Assembly: GCF_003971255.1 (NCBI RefSeq)
Contig: NZ_CP034660.1
Span: 930,001 to 994,000 of the forward strand
Origin: Colwellia sp. Arc7-635
GTDB lineage: Bacteria > Pseudomonadota > Gammaproteobacteria > Enterobacterales > Alteromonadaceae
Direction of reading: 5' to 3'
DNA length: 64,000 nucleotides
In this document: positions 54,292 to 64,000 of the stretch, one piece after another
Numbering within the stretch: position 1 is the stretch's first letter
Layout of the letters: every line of letters starts with the position of its first letter
Translations under genes and position numbers: made by a program
The notes under the pieces: generated by a model
Told to the model about the DNA's origin: nothing
Seen by the model: the letters and a program-made list of their open reading frames with translations, nothing else
Databases searched by the model: none

Positions 54292-55203
54292 ATGACAACA
54301 GAACAAAACCATTGCGGTCTTATTGCCATTGTTGGCCGTCCAAATGTTGGTAAATCAACATTATTAAACACTTTGCTTGGCCAAAAAGTCAGCATTACGT
54401 CACGTAAGCCACAAACAACACGCCATCGTATATTAGGTATTTTAACAGAAGGGCACAATCAAGCCGTTTTAGTTGACACACCGGGTTTACATTCTGAAGA
54501 GAAGCGTGCGATTAACCGTTTGATGAACCGTGCGGCGAGCAGTACTTTGGCAGAAGTAGAAACGATTGTATTTTTAGTCGAAGGTACCCATTGGACAAGT
54601 GACGATGAAATGGTCCTAACGAAGATTAAAAACAGTGGTGCTCCTTGTGTATTAGTGGTCAATAAAATTGATAATATACAAGACAGAGATAGCTTATTAC
54701 CGCACCTACAAAAGTTAGGTGCAAAGCATGATTTTGCCGATATTGTTCCTATTTCAGCAAGTAAAGGTGAAAACGTTGAAGCGATCAAAAATATTTGCTT
54801 CAACGCGTTGCCTGAAGGCGACTTCTGGTTTCCTGAAGATTATATTACCGATCGCTCAAGTCGTTTTATGGCCTCTGAAATTGTGCGCGAAAAACTAATT
54901 CGCTTTACTGGCGATGAATTACCTTATTCAACTACGGTAGAGATTGAACAGTTTAAAATTGACGATAAGGGTATTTTACATATTAATGCCTTAATTTTAG
55001 TCGAAAGAACCACTCAGAAGCGCATGGTTATTGGTAACAAAGGCGAAAAGCTGAAGGTTATTGGCCAAGAAGCAAGACGTGATATGGAAAGCCTCTTTGA
55101 ACGTAAAGTGTTTTTAGAAACTTGGGTGAAGGTTAAATCAGGCTGGGCAGATGACGAGCGTGCATTGAGAAGCTTAGGCTACGGCGATGAATACTCAGGC
55201 TAG
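54292..55203 (+). CDS. era: GTPase Era
   Basis: This 303-residue GTPase helps 16S rRNA maturation and 30S assembly. The P-loop is [11 protein letters not shown]3 is DTPGLH and G4 NKIDN. A C-terminal KH domain contains [20 protein letters not shown]. The neighbours rnc and recO are conserved. Confidence 0.98.
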   Translation: MTTEQNHCGLIAIVGRPNVGKSTLLNTLLGQKVSITSRKPQTTRHRILGILTEGHNQAVLVDTPGLHSEEKRAINRLMNRAASSTLAEVETIVFLVEGTHWTSDDEMVLTKIKNSGAPCVLVVNKIDNIQDRDSLLPHLQKLGAKHDFADIVPISASKGENVEAIKNICFNALPEGDFWFPEDYITDRSSRFMASEIVREKLIRFTGDELPYSTTVEIEQFKIDDKGILHINALILVERTTQKRMVIGNKGEKLKVIGQEARRDMESLFERKVFLETWVKVKSGWADDERALRSLGYGDEYSG

Positions 55204-55334
55204 TATCTAAATTAATTGGCTTTATTTACTTTGATTAAAGAATAAATTAAAGCCATTACACTGAGTCACAACTGAGGTAATTAAGTGTTGTTTAATAACA
55301 CTTTTTACTTCAATTGATATCACTTGGAATGTCG

Positions 55335-56021
55335 ATGCAAGAGAATACCCAATCAGCATTTGTTCTTCATACCAGACCTTACCGAGAAAATCAGTTACTG
55401 GTCGATTTATTGACCGAAAATGACGGTAAACTGGCAGCGCTCAGTTATGTTGGTCATTCTACAAAATCTAGCCGTAAGGCGTTATTACAGCCATTCTTAC
55501 CGATTAAAGTCACGCTAAAGGGTCAGTACAGCTTAAAAAGCTTGATTCGAGTAGAGCCGATTGGAAAATCCTTTCTTTTAAAAAAAAATGCCCTGTTTAG
55601 CGCTTTTTATATTAATGAGTTATTAGTTAAGTTATTGGGCGAGAATATTGCGTGTAATGAACTCTTTCAGCAATATGAAGCCAGCTTAACATCATTGGTC
55701 GACACTGATAGTATTGAGCTCTGTTTACGAGAATTTGAATTAATGCTCCTAGATGAACTAGGTATTTCTTTCGACTTTTCTTTGGTGTTTGAGCATAGTG
55801 CCGAAGGGTTTTATTACTTGCCTGGCGAAGGTTTTATGCCTGCCTATACCAAATTAAAGCAACCTTGCTATAACCGTTGGCATTTACAGGCGATAGCACA
55901 AAGTGACTTATCAACGCCTGAAGTACTGATGACTTTTAAAAACTTAATGAGGCAAGTAATTAATCATTTGCTTGACGGTGTGCCATTGAATAGCCGAAAA
56001 TTATTTAGCAAAAAAACATAG
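55335..56021 (+). CDS. recO: DNA repair protein RecO
   Basis: This 228-residue protein loads RecA onto SSB-coated gaps with RecR. The N-terminal OB fold has AFVLHTRPYRENQLLVDLL and SYVGHSTKSSRKALLQPF. A helical core follows with LYSGLYIN-like AFYINELLVKLL and the end LNSRKLFSKK. ATG 55335 (MQENTQSAF) is chosen, with GGA six bases upstream. ATG 55329 and TTG 55314 are also in frame. Confidence 0.93.
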   Translation: MQENTQSAFVLHTRPYRENQLLVDLLTENDGKLAALSYVGHSTKSSRKALLQPFLPIKVTLKGQYSLKSLIRVEPIGKSFLLKKNALFSAFYINELLVKLLGENIACNELFQQYEASLTSLVDTDSIELCLREFELMLLDELGISFDFSLVFEHSAEGFYYLPGEGFMPAYTKLKQPCYNRWHLQAIAQSDLSTPEVLMTFKNLMRQVINHLLDGVPLNSRKLFSKKT

Positions 56022-56109
56022 TTAGTGATAGCTAATGTTAGTTAATCGAGATAAAGCTAAATATGGCAGACAAGACATTTAAACTAGTACAGATAATAAG
56101 AGACTGACT

Positions 56110-56847
56110 ATGAATGATATTTTATTAGGCGTAAACGTAGACCATATTGCTACATTAAGACAAGCCCGTGGTACTAACTACCCAGATCCCGTTTATGCTG
56201 CCTCAGTAGCAGAACATGCTGGTGCGGACGGGATCACTGTCCATTTACGTGAAGACCGACGTCATATCCAAGACCGAGATATTCATGTATTAAGCCAGAC
56301 GTTACATACTCGAATGAATTTTGAGATGGCCGTAACTGATGAAATGCTCGATATTGCCTGTGAAGTAAAACCGGTATTTTGTTGTTTAGTACCAGAAAAA
56401 CGTGAAGAGCTAACCACTGAAGGTGGATTAGATGTTGCTGGTCAGCAAGATAAAATAAATGCTGCTGTTGCGCGCTTAGCCGAAGCGGGTATTCAAACGA
56501 GTTTATTTATTGATGCTGATAAGAAGCAGATTGATGCTGCGTTGCTCAGTAAAGCGACTTATATCGAAATACATACGGGTCAATATGCCGATGCAGAAAC
56601 TGAAGAAACACAAAATGAAGAACTTGAACGTCTAGTTGAAGGCATTCAATATGCTCATGCTTTAGGCTTAAAAGTGAATGCTGGTCATGGTTTAAACTAT
56701 TTTAATGTTAAACCTATAGCGGCAATTCCTGAAATAATAGAGCTGAATATTGGTCATGCTATTATTGCTCGTGCGGTGATCGACGGCTTAGACAAAGCGG
56801 TCCGAGATATGAAGCGTTTAATGCTTGAAGCCCGTGGTTTAGTCTAA
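56110..56847 (+). CDS. pdxJ: Pyridoxine 5'-phosphate synthase
   Basis: This 245-residue TIM-barrel enzyme makes PNP from 1-deoxyxylulose phosphate and aminoacetone phosphate. Motifs are [51 protein letters not shown] and [11 protein letters not shown]. It lies between recO and acpS, as in E. coli. Confidence 0.98.
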   Translation: MNDILLGVNVDHIATLRQARGTNYPDPVYAASVAEHAGADGITVHLREDRRHIQDRDIHVLSQTLHTRMNFEMAVTDEMLDIACEVKPVFCCLVPEKREELTTEGGLDVAGQQDKINAAVARLAEAGIQTSLFIDADKKQIDAALLSKATYIEIHTGQYADAETEETQNEELERLVEGIQYAHALGLKVNAGHGLNYFNVKPIAAIPEIIELNIGHAIIARAVIDGLDKAVRDMKRLMLEARGLV

Positions 56848-56875
56848 TAATGCTATGCAAAATAAGGGCTAAATT

Positions 56876-57256
56876 TTGTCAGTAGTAGGTATAGGTACTG
56901 ATATTGTTGATATTCGCCGTATTGCCAAAATGTCTGATAATGCGCAGCAACGTTTGGCAAAACGCATTTTAACGGCAGCCGAATATCAACGTTATACTGC
57001 TATTAAACAACCAGAACAATTTCTGGCGAAACGTTGGGCAGGCAAAGAGGCCGCGGCAAAAGCTTTGGGTACCGGCATTGCTGCTGGAGTGTCGTTCCAA
57101 CATTTCGACATTGTTTCGTTAGCATCTGGCCAACCAATCCTTGAATTGAGTGCTCAGGCATTAACATTAGCTGAGCAATTGGGAGCTAAAACTTGGCATA
57201 TATCGCTTTCTGATGAAGCTAACTATGCGACCGCCTTTGTAGTTTTATCGAAATAA
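56876..57256 (+). CDS. acpS: Holo-acyl-carrier-protein synthase
   Basis: This 126-residue phosphopantetheinyl transferase activates ACP. The metal-binding motif GIGTDIVDIRRI is at residues 5-16. The second motif is FLAKRWAGKEAAAKALGTGI near residues 49-68. The start is TTG 56876, 28 bases after pdxJ. It ends the pdxJ-acpS pair. Confidence 0.95.
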   Translation: MSVVGIGTDIVDIRRIAKMSDNAQQRLAKRILTAAEYQRYTAIKQPEQFLAKRWAGKEAAAKALGTGIAAGVSFQHFDIVSLASGQPILELSAQALTLAEQLGAKTWHISLSDEANYATAFVVLSK

Positions 57257-57566
57257 ATCATTAATATGAGCGCTTAATTTTAACACATTAACTTTAATGT
57301 TTTAATCTTAGCGCTTAAGTTAGCTAGTTTACCCCGACGAGCTAACTCTTCAGTCATTCCCCGGCATAGTCAACTCGAATGAGTTAATCAAGCTAAGGTA
57401 TAAAACTCCCAAGCCTAATAGCTAATTAAATTTATATATACCAAAAATAATTTAAGCGCTATAAATTATATATACCAAAAATAATTTAAGCGCTATAAAT
57501 TATATATGGCCTATACTCAAGCTAAAGCAAGTTTTTTAGTCAGCAGATTTGAATTTAGGAGTAGAT
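57257..57566. other. Intergenic region after acpS with a tandem repeat
   Basis: These 310 AT-rich bases hold no gene. The right half contains two exact 34-bp tandem units (57432-57499) ahead of a small conserved-looking gene. No clear terminator for acpS is seen. Confidence 0.55.
57432..57507. repeat. 34-bp tandem repeat (two units and a partial third)
   Basis: The unit at 57432-57465 (starting TTATATATACCAAAAATAAT) is repeated exactly at 57466-57499, and eight bases of a third copy follow. Each carries TTTAAGCGCTATAAA, including the self-complementary AGCGCT. Confidence 0.9.
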
Positions 57567-57812
57567 ATGCAGTCGCAAGAACAGCCTATTATTGATAGAC
57601 GTGAAGAGGCGCCAGAACAGTCCGTGTGGTGGAACAAGCTTTCATTAGCACAAAAGTTTTCAGCCAGTAGTTTAGGGCAGTTTGGTTATGAATTATGTTT
57701 TGTTCGTCATGATCAGGGCGAGAACTTAGCAGTATTGACCTGTGATTCAGGGGTTGCCGTTATAACTGAAGATGGTGAAATCAACACTTCGCCAAACATA
57801 GAAATTCGTTAA
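57567..57812 (+). CDS. Conserved-looking small hypothetical protein, 81 aa
   Basis: This 81-residue cytoplasmic protein is not a family I recognise by name. ATG 57567 follows AGGAG at a good distance; the open frame upstream adds six doubtful residues. The N-terminus is acidic and polar. The centre has WWNKLSLAQKFSASSLGQFGYELCFVR, and the end is a beta-rich segment (LAVLTCDSGVAVITEDGEI). It lies between acpS and the converging barA. No function can be assigned. Confidence 0.65.
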   Translation: MQSQEQPIIDRREEAPEQSVWWNKLSLAQKFSASSLGQFGYELCFVRHDQGENLAVLTCDSGVAVITEDGEINTSPNIEIR

Positions 57813-57913
57813 CTTTTTCAACTGTTATGGTTATAGCTTTTAGCTCTATTTTAGGTACGCATCACAAGTGTTTGTTGCTGTAGGCCTCGCTTAATCAAAC
57901 AACAGCGTTTCAG

Positions 57914-60700
57914 CTATTTATTTTTCAGCTTTTTGATAAAAGCATCGGCGTCTTCCAGTACCAAATCTATTTGTTCAAAAAACTCAAAAAATTCAGGTTC
58001 TAAATCATCTAAAGCAATACCACGTTTTAATTCTGTTTCAAGCTCATGAGTCACTTTTCCTAAATTTGGTACACCAGAATAACAGCAAGCGCCATTAAGT
58101 TTGTGTATTAATACTTTAAGTTGCTCAATATCTTGAGAAATTAACGCTTCTGAAATATTTACTTTACTCTCCGGTAAGCTATTCACTAAACCGATAAACA
58201 TATCTTTCGCCAATGCTGATTTTTGACCCGCTCGTTGCAATGCTAGTGGCCAATCAATAATTTTTGGTCTTAAGCTGCTAATGGGCTCTGCAACTACCGG
58301 CGTAACCGTAGGAGAGTTCGCGAGTAAGGTTGAATCACAGTATTCATAAATACTATGGTGTAGCATGGCTTCATCAATAGGTTTTGTCATAAAAGAGTTA
58401 AAGCCTTCTTCGAGTAGTTTGTCTTTTTCTTCCCCAAAAACATGCGCTGTTACTGCAATGATTGGTGTATGTTCATTGAGTGTTTGTTGTCGAATAATTG
58501 ATAAAGCAGAAATACCATCAAGCACTGGCATTTGTATGTCCATAAATATCAAAGCAAATTTTTCATGGCGACACAATTCAACAGCTTGAGCACCATCAGA
58601 AGCCGTTAATACTTCGTTTACTTGTTCAAGTAATAACTCCTTAATCAGCTTTAAGTTTGCTTCATTATCATCAACCGCTAAGACTTTGATTGGAACTTTG
58701 TGCTCTGGCAAGTCAACTAAAGTACTTAATTCAATTGTTGACGGCATAAGGGTCTTACTTAAGCGTTGAACAGTAATAGGTTTACTAATACAGTTTTTTG
58801 CACCACTTGAAATTAGAGCTTCATGTAAACTTGGTGAATTAGAGTTAATTGCTAAATGTATCGATGGAATATGGCCCTTAAGTGAGAAAATGAATTGCTT
58901 CACTTCATTAAGGGCTGAAGGTGTGACGTCGTGACCTATCAAGGCAAAATCAAATGACGATAAGTCTTTTGGCTCTGAAAGTAACTCATCCATTTCGCTG
59001 CGCTGTGTTATACAAGTAATTTGCATTTGCCAGCTAGTTAATATTTCGGTGGTCGCTAATCTACTGGCAGCATGTGGCTCATAATACAATATGCTTTTGC
59101 CGCTGAGATTAGCAGGTACGGGTAATTGTAAGGTGGGTATCGGGTTTAATTCACATTGGAAAGTAAACCAAAAAGTCGAGCCTTTAGTTTCTATACTATC
59201 AAAGCCAATGCTACCACGTAGCTCAGACACTAAGCGCTGTGAAATAACCAGACCTAATCCCGTGCCGCCATAAATACGTGTAACACTTTTATCCCCTTGG
59301 CCAAAAGCTTCAAATATTGAACTCTTCTGCTGTTCAGGAATACCTATGCCAGTATCTTGTACCGTCACTCTTATTTTATAAAGATGCTGACCGATACTAT
59401 TACCTTCAATATTAATATCTACCGAACCTTTATCGGTAAATTTAATCGCATTACTGGCTAAATTGACCATGACTTGCTTGATGCGCATAGCGTCACCAAT
59501 TAGTGAGTCAGGTAATTTTGGACTAACACGTAATGACAACTCGATATTTTTCTTATGCGCACTGGGTGCTAACAGGGTTAGAGTTTCTTCAATCGACTCT
59601 CGAATCGAGAATGGGATACTTTCAATGACCATTTTGCCGGCATCAAGTTTCGAAAAGTCTAAAATGTCATTGATGATCGACAGTAAATTACCGGCAGAGC
59701 GTTCAATAGTTTGTAGATGATCACGTTGAGTATCGCTTAACGGTGTTTTTAGTACTTGGCGAGTAAAGCCGATAACGCCATTAAGTGGTGTACGTAACTC
59801 ATGGCTCATATTGGCTAAAAATTCAGATTTAACTTTGTTAGCATCTTGGGCCTTGCGTTTTGCAATATCGAGTTCGACGTTTTGAATTTCAAACTGTTCT
59901 AAACTTTCGCGTAAATCAATGGTTGCTTGATCAATACTGCGTTGCATTTCGTCTTGATAGTCACCTAAAGATTGCGCCATGGTATTCACGCCGTTCTTTA
60001 AAAAGTTAAGTTCACCAATAAGTTGACCACTGATCCTACTTTCAATTTTACCCTCTCTAATACGATCTATAGCGAGTACCATTGAGGCAATTGGGCGAGT
60101 AACACTGTTGATAAGTTTATAAGTAAATAATGCACTGATGATAATGCCGGCTAAAACAATAAAAAATGCAGTGATCAACAACTGTTGTTGAGCATATCGA
60201 ATACTGCTTTTATCAATTTGTACGGCGATATAACCAATAATGTCGCTTTCAGCATCTAACGTCGCGCTATCATCTTTTTCGCTAAATTCATCAATGATAG
60301 GGGCTCGATAAACCAGGTAATCACCGTAGTCATCATACATGGTGCGATTAGGTAAGCTTTGTCCTGCTTTAATGCGCATAGTGTGAGTATCACCATGATA
60401 AGCACTGGTAACAAAAACTTGGTTGTCTTTGGTAAATATTGCAATGCTTTTAATAATGTCAGATTGGCTACGATGGCTAAACCCAATAAGGGTTCTGAGT
60501 GTGCTTCTTTTCTTTTCTAATAATGGCGCAACACTACTAATGGCAAGGGGAGTGATGATGCTGGTGGCGCGTTGATAAATAAATTGATCGAGTTCGCTAT
60601 AGCGACTATAAGATAAGTAACCTGCAACAATTAAACTGATTATGGTTGTTGGAACGATCGTAAGTAAAATTACCCAATCTTTCAGGCTTATTTTATGCAT
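57914..60700 (-). CDS. barA: Hybrid sensor histidine kinase BarA
   Basis: This 928-residue inner-membrane kinase phosphorylates the UvrY/GacA regulator of the Csr system. Two membrane helices (about residues 10-30 and 175-195) flank a periplasmic sensor. A HAMP domain and coiled coil lead to HisKA, with phospho-acceptor H300 in NMSHELRTPLNGVIGF. The HATPase has DTGIGIPEQQ and GTGLGLVI. A degenerate receiver (about 530-650) precedes a full receiver with the acceptor aspartate in LIFMDIQMPVLDG. The C-terminal Hpt has H866 (LIHKLNGACCYSG). It is divergent from rlmD, as in E. coli. uvrY is not in the window. Confidence 0.95.
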   Translation of the reverse strand: MHKISLKDWVILLTIVPTTIISLIVAGYLSYSRYSELDQFIYQRATSIITPLAISSVAPLLEKKRSTLRTLIGFSHRSQSDIIKSIAIFTKDNQVFVTSAYHGDTHTMRIKAGQSLPNRTMYDDYGDYLVYRAPIIDEFSEKDDSATLDAESDIIGYIAVQIDKSSIRYAQQQLLITAFFIVLAGIIISALFTYKLINSVTRPIASMVLAIDRIREGKIESRISGQLIGELNFLKNGVNTMAQSLGDYQDEMQRSIDQATIDLRESLEQFEIQNVELDIAKRKAQDANKVKSEFLANMSHELRTPLNGVIGFTRQVLKTPLSDTQRDHLQTIERSAGNLLSIINDILDFSKLDAGKMVIESIPFSIRESIEETLTLLAPSAHKKNIELSLRVSPKLPDSLIGDAMRIKQVMVNLASNAIKFTDKGSVDINIEGNSIGQHLYKIRVTVQDTGIGIPEQQKSSIFEAFGQGDKSVTRIYGGTGLGLVISQRLVSELRGSIGFDSIETKGSTFWFTFQCELNPIPTLQLPVPANLSGKSILYYEPHAASRLATTEILTSWQMQITCITQRSEMDELLSEPKDLSSFDFALIGHDVTPSALNEVKQFIFSLKGHIPSIHLAINSNSPSLHEALISSGAKNCISKPITVQRLSKTLMPSTIELSTLVDLPEHKVPIKVLAVDDNEANLKLIKELLLEQVNEVLTASDGAQAVELCRHEKFALIFMDIQMPVLDGISALSIIRQQTLNEHTPIIAVTAHVFGEEKDKLLEEGFNSFMTKPIDEAMLHHSIYEYCDSTLLANSPTVTPVVAEPISSLRPKIIDWPLALQRAGQKSALAKDMFIGLVNSLPESKVNISEALISQDIEQLKVLIHKLNGACCYSGVPNLGKVTHELETELKRGIALDDLEPEFFEFFEQIDLVLEDADAFIKKLKNK

Positions 60701-60841
60701 TTTTTGTTGAGCTTTAGTGTAAAATCATTGGGTTAATAACTCTATAATGGCACAGATCAGGCTAATACCAAATAGATAATCTTTCACTATGGCAGCAAAT
60801 AGATAATTTATGCTGCTCTTGGATGGCGAACTAAGATAGCA

Positions 60842-62167
60842 ATGGCAAATTTTTTTAAAGCAACTCCGAAAAAATCTAAAGTACCACAACAATTAACCGT
60901 TACCGTTAGCCGCCTTGATCAGCAAGGCTGTGGCGTAGCAATTCATGATAATAAGCCTGTGTTTATCGAAGGTGCATTAGCGAATGAAACGGTTGAAGTT
61001 AAAATTTATGAGCAAAAAAGTAAGTTTTCCAAAGCAAAGCTAATGCGTGTTGTAAAAGCTAGTGATGCTAGAGCTGAAGTTAAATGTCGACACTACTTTC
61101 AGTGTGGTGGATGTAACTTACAGCACATGAACTATCAGCATCAACTGGATTATAAGCAAGATAAAATAACGCAACTATTTGCTCGCCAAGCATTAAATGA
61201 CAGTTTACCTTGGCAAAAAAACATTGTGAGTAACGAATGGCATTATCGTCGTAAGGCGAGAATTGGTGTGCAATATGATAAGCGCGGTGAAGCTATTGTC
61301 GGCTTTCGCCAACGCGAGAGTAGCCATTTAACGTCAATTAAATCTTGTCCTGTATTAGTTGAAGCCTTTGCGAATATTTTTACCGAGTTAAAAGGCGTTT
61401 TAGCTAAGTTGTCAGGTAAAAATGCGGTTGGTCATGTTGAAGTGATTGCTGCCAACGAAAATGTTGTCGTCGTACGCCAATTAATTAAAATGACCGCCCA
61501 AGACAAAAAGCTTTGGCAAGCGTTTGCTAGCAAAAATTCATGGGAGGTTTATCTTGATGATGGCGAAAATATTAGCCCATTGGCTGAAGATAAACCGTTG
61601 TTTTATTCACTGACCGAGAGTATAAAAATAAACTTTTCTGTTAATAGCTTTATTCAAGTTAATGATGTGGTTAATAAAGCAATGGTCGAGCAAGCTCAAA
61701 CTTGGCTAATGTTGAACGAACAAGATGTTGTTTTGGACCTATTTTGTGGTTTGGGTAACTTTAGTTTGCCTATTGCCCAGCAAGTTGATCGCGTTGTTGG
61801 CATCGAAGGTGTTGATAAAATGGTGGCCAGGGCGCAAGAAAATGCACAGAGCAATGGTATCAGTAATTGCCAGTTTTACTGTGCTGATTTGAATAGTGCT
61901 TGGCAAGATCAACCGTGGGCAGCACAAAAATATAGCAAAGTTTTGCTCGACCCTGCTCGTGCTGGAGCATATGAAGCACTAACACAACTACTACCGCTTA
62001 AGATTGAAAAAATATTATATGTTAGCTGCGATCCTGCATCTTTAGCTCGTGATACAAAATTGCTTATTGATCATGGCTATAAAATAGAAAAAATTGCCTT
62101 AATGGACATGTTTTCGCAAACAAAGCATGTTGAAACTATGGTAATGTTTAGTTCAACTTCGTCATGA
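60842..62167 (+). CDS. rlmD: 23S rRNA (uracil-1939-C5) methyltransferase
   Basis: This 441-residue SAM enzyme forms m5U1939. A TRAM domain (residues ~15-75) precedes the Fe-S cysteines CRHYFQCGGCNLQHM. The SAM motif is VVLDLFCGLGNFSLPIA. The nucleophile cysteine lies in YVSCDPASLARD, and the LLDPARAGA motif is present. It precedes relA, as in E. coli. A perfect terminator hairpin follows. Confidence 0.97.
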   Translation: MANFFKATPKKSKVPQQLTVTVSRLDQQGCGVAIHDNKPVFIEGALANETVEVKIYEQKSKFSKAKLMRVVKASDARAEVKCRHYFQCGGCNLQHMNYQHQLDYKQDKITQLFARQALNDSLPWQKNIVSNEWHYRRKARIGVQYDKRGEAIVGFRQRESSHLTSIKSCPVLVEAFANIFTELKGVLAKLSGKNAVGHVEVIAANENVVVVRQLIKMTAQDKKLWQAFASKNSWEVYLDDGENISPLAEDKPLFYSLTESIKINFSVNSFIQVNDVVNKAMVEQAQTWLMLNEQDVVLDLFCGLGNFSLPIAQQVDRVVGIEGVDKMVARAQENAQSNGISNCQFYCADLNSAWQDQPWAAQKYSKVLLDPARAGAYEALTQLLPLKIEKILYVSCDPASLARDTKLLIDHGYKIEKIALMDMFSQTKHVETMVMFSSTSS

Positions 62168-62245
62168 ATAAGAATGCGGGGGTTGAGACTTTTAAAAAGT
62201 AATCAATCGTGCTGCTTTCAATCTCAATAGCTTGTTATTGTTCAA

Positions 62246-62286
62246 TTAATCATCTTTAGGTCAAACTTAAAGATGATTAAATTTTT
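62246..62286 (+). terminator. Intrinsic terminator of rlmD
   Basis: TTAATCATCTTTA (62246-62258) pairs exactly with TAAAGATGATTAA (62268-62280), and ATTTTT follows. Confidence 0.85.
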
Positions 62287-62369
62287 AATAATTCTTATGA
62301 ATACGAATATGTAAAACGATTATTTTTATAAATATGACCAGTTAAATTGGATCGGAGGTAGGGAATCCC

Positions 62370-64000
62370 ATGGTTTCTGTACGTAAGTCACATCAAATGT
62401 CGGAAGCAAGTTTCGAGCAATGGCTAGATACGCTTGAATTAGATCACGGCAAAAAAATTGCGTTAGAAAAATTATATCAACAAGTTAACCACTTATTTGA
62501 TGATGCAACGCCGTGCCAAACTAAATCTCTAGAGATGGTAGAAATTCTCTCCAGCTTAAATCTCGATACCGATTCATTATGTGCAGCTTTTATTTGTCCA
62601 CTGTATGAATATGAGTGTATTAGCTTAGAATATATTGAAGAAAATTTTTCTAAGCAAATATACCTGCTCTGTAAAGGTGTAGGGCAAATGGAAGCCATTA
62701 AAGCTCTACAGCAATCGCAGTCGAGCCAAGTTAGCGCCAATCAAATTGATAATATTCGTCGTATGTTACTTGCGATGGTAGAAGATGTGCGCGCTGTTGT
62801 TATCAAATTAGCTGAACGTTTGTGCCATTTACGCTTGGTAAAAAATAGCGATGAAGAAACACGTGTTCTAGCCGCCAAAGAAACCAGTAATATTTATGCA
62901 CCATTAGCCAACCGCTTAGGTATTGGGCAATTAAAGTGGGAATTAGAAGATCTTTCTTTTCGCTACTTACATCCTGATGTTTATAAAAGTATTGCTCAGC
63001 AGCTTGATGAAAAACGCCTCGACAGAGAGCGTTATATGACAGAATTTGTTGATAACATTGCCCTGCAACTAAAGTCATCAGCTATCAAAGGGATTGTTTA
63101 CGGACGTCCTAAGCATATTTATAGCATCTGGAAGAAAATGCAGCAAAAGTCGTTAGATTTTGAACAACTATTCGATGTACGTGCGGTGCGTATTATTGTT
63201 GATGAGCTGCAAGGTTGTTACGGTGCGTTAGGTCTTGTGCACACAAGTTGGAAGCATTTACCAAAAGAATTTGATGACTATGTTGCTACCCCAAAAAGCA
63301 ATGGTTATCAGTCGATTCATACAGTAGTGATTGGCCCTGAAGGCAAAGCAATAGAAGTACAAATTAGAACACAACAAATGGATGATGACGCTGAATTGGG
63401 CGTAGCAGCACATTGGCGCTATAAAGAAGGCAGCGCTAGTGGTAAAACGTCTGGCTTTGACGATAAAGTTAGCTGGCTAAGAAAAATACTGCAATGGCAA
63501 GAAGACGTTTCAGAAAGCGGTGAATTACTTGAAGAGCTGCGCAGCCAAGTTTTTGAAGACCGTATTTATGTTTTTACCCCTAGTGGTGACGTCATCGACT
63601 TACCTTCTGGGGCAACACCGCTAGATTTTGCCTACTATATTCACTCTAATGTTGGGCACAGCTGTATTGGCGCGAAAGTATTCGGCCGCATAGTGCCATT
63701 TACGCATACTTTGCAAACCGGCGACCAAGTTGAAGTATTACGCAGTAAAACACTGAACCCGAGTCGAGATTGGCTAAATCCAAGTTTAAACTATTTGCAC
63801 ACGCCTCGTGCTCGAGCCAAAGTTCAACACTTTTTTAGGTTGCTCGATCGAGATAAAAACTTAGCTGCAGGTAAGGAAATGTTAGAAACTGCCTTGGCTA
63901 AACAGCAGTTATCGATTGCTAAAGTAGATTTGACACCAGCGATAGAGCGTTTTAATTTCACCACCAAAGATGATTTATTGGCAGCGATAGGCTCGGGTAA
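62370..64000 (+). CDS. relA: (p)ppGpp synthetase RelA, 5' part
   Basis: The frame is open from ATG 62370 to the window end, so only the first 543 codons are seen. RelA makes (p)ppGpp when uncharged tRNA enters the ribosome. The N-terminal pseudo-hydrolase domain lacks an HDxxED motif (residues ~70-110 read CPLYEYECIS), as in RelA rather than SpoT. The synthetase domain contains YGRPKHIYSIWKKM, FDVRAVRIIVDEL and ATPKSNGYQSIHTVV. The TGS domain begins near VFTPSGDVIDLPSGATPLDFAY. GGAGGT lies 11 bases ahead of the ATG. Confidence 0.97.
   Translation, partial: MVSVRKSHQMSEASFEQWLDTLELDHGKKIALEKLYQQVNHLFDDATPCQTKSLEMVEILSSLNLDTDSLCAAFICPLYEYECISLEYIEENFSKQIYLLCKGVGQMEAIKALQQSQSSQVSANQIDNIRRMLLAMVEDVRAVVIKLAERLCHLRLVKNSDEETRVLAAKETSNIYAPLANRLGIGQLKWELEDLSFRYLHPDVYKSIAQQLDEKRLDRERYMTEFVDNIALQLKSSAIKGIVYGRPKHIYSIWKKMQQKSLDFEQLFDVRAVRIIVDELQGCYGALGLVHTSWKHLPKEFDDYVATPKSNGYQSIHTVVIGPEGKAIEVQIRTQQMDDDAELGVAAHWRYKEGSASGKTSGFDDKVSWLRKILQWQEDVSESGELLEELRSQVFEDRIYVFTPSGDVIDLPSGATPLDFAYYIHSNVGHSCIGAKVFGRIVPFTHTLQTGDQVEVLRSKTLNPSRDWLNPSLNYLHTPRARAKVQHFFRLLDRDKNLAAGKEMLETALAKQQLSIAKVDLTPAIERFNFTTKDDLLAAIGSG

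Noticed and set aside
1-64000. tRNA, rRNA and CRISPR arrays
   Set aside because: I noticed no cloverleaf with a GGTTCGA-type arm and CCA end, no rRNA blocks and no regularly spaced repeat-spacer units. A tool scan could still find something missed by eye.

Overview
The window is a low-GC gammaproteobacterial chromosome segment. Gene order and protein types point to the Alteromonadales, most likely a marine Colwellia/Thalassotalea-type organism (Colwelliaceae). The evidence is the blocks iscX..ndk-rlmN-pilF-rodZ-ispG-hisS-yfgM-bamB-der, nadB<>rpoE-rseABC-lepA-lepB-rnc-era-recO-pdxJ-acpS and barA<>rlmD-relA, together with a PEP-CTERM protein and small repeats of a type common in marine gammaproteobacteria. 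This assignment is inference from the sequence alone.

Layout. Bases 1-4829 hold the threonine operon thrA (5' end cut off by the window)-thrB-thrC, a terminator, and ung. Bases 4830-14500 are accessory. A gene cassette bounded by an integron attC-like site carries a protein with an R-x4-H (HEPN-like) motif and is followed by a small secreted protein. Next come a REP-associated tyrosine transposase gene killed by one stop codon, with six copies of a short REP-like motif in the region, and a truncated hydrolase remnant. A peroxiredoxin/MFS/LysR module with a 19-bp palindromic operator candidate, a class V PLP enzyme and a GNAT acetyltransferase complete this part. Bases 14500-19100 hold a FAD amine oxidase, a D-2-hydroxyacid dehydrogenase, NnrS, DUF2164 and two small ORFs. 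Bases 19100-37700 are conserved core: iscX, maeA, ndk, rlmN, pilF, rodZ, ispG, hisS, yfgM, bamB, der, a PilZ protein, xseA, guaB and guaA.

Bases 37700-43700 are again mixed: a 266-bp MITE, a RidA-like protein, SelO, a broken LytTR regulator, an orphan PEP-CTERM protein and recQ. Bases 43700-64000 return to core: slyD, ygfZ, sdhE-ygfX, nadB, the rpoE envelope-stress operon followed by lepA-lepB-rnc-era-recO-pdxJ-acpS, a small conserved hypothetical, barA, rlmD and the first 543 codons of relA.

Functional links: ThrA/B/C run aspartate semialdehyde to threonine. GuaB/GuaA make GMP. RlmN, Der, Era, Rnc, LepA and RlmD serve ribosome RNA or translation. BamB, YfgM, LepB and RseABC/RpoE serve envelope biogenesis and its stress response. 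SdhE and YgfZ serve flavin and Fe-S enzyme maturation. No rRNA, tRNA or CRISPR array was recognised. The most unusual item is the solitary integron-type cassette at 5129-5990, with no integrase visible in the window.
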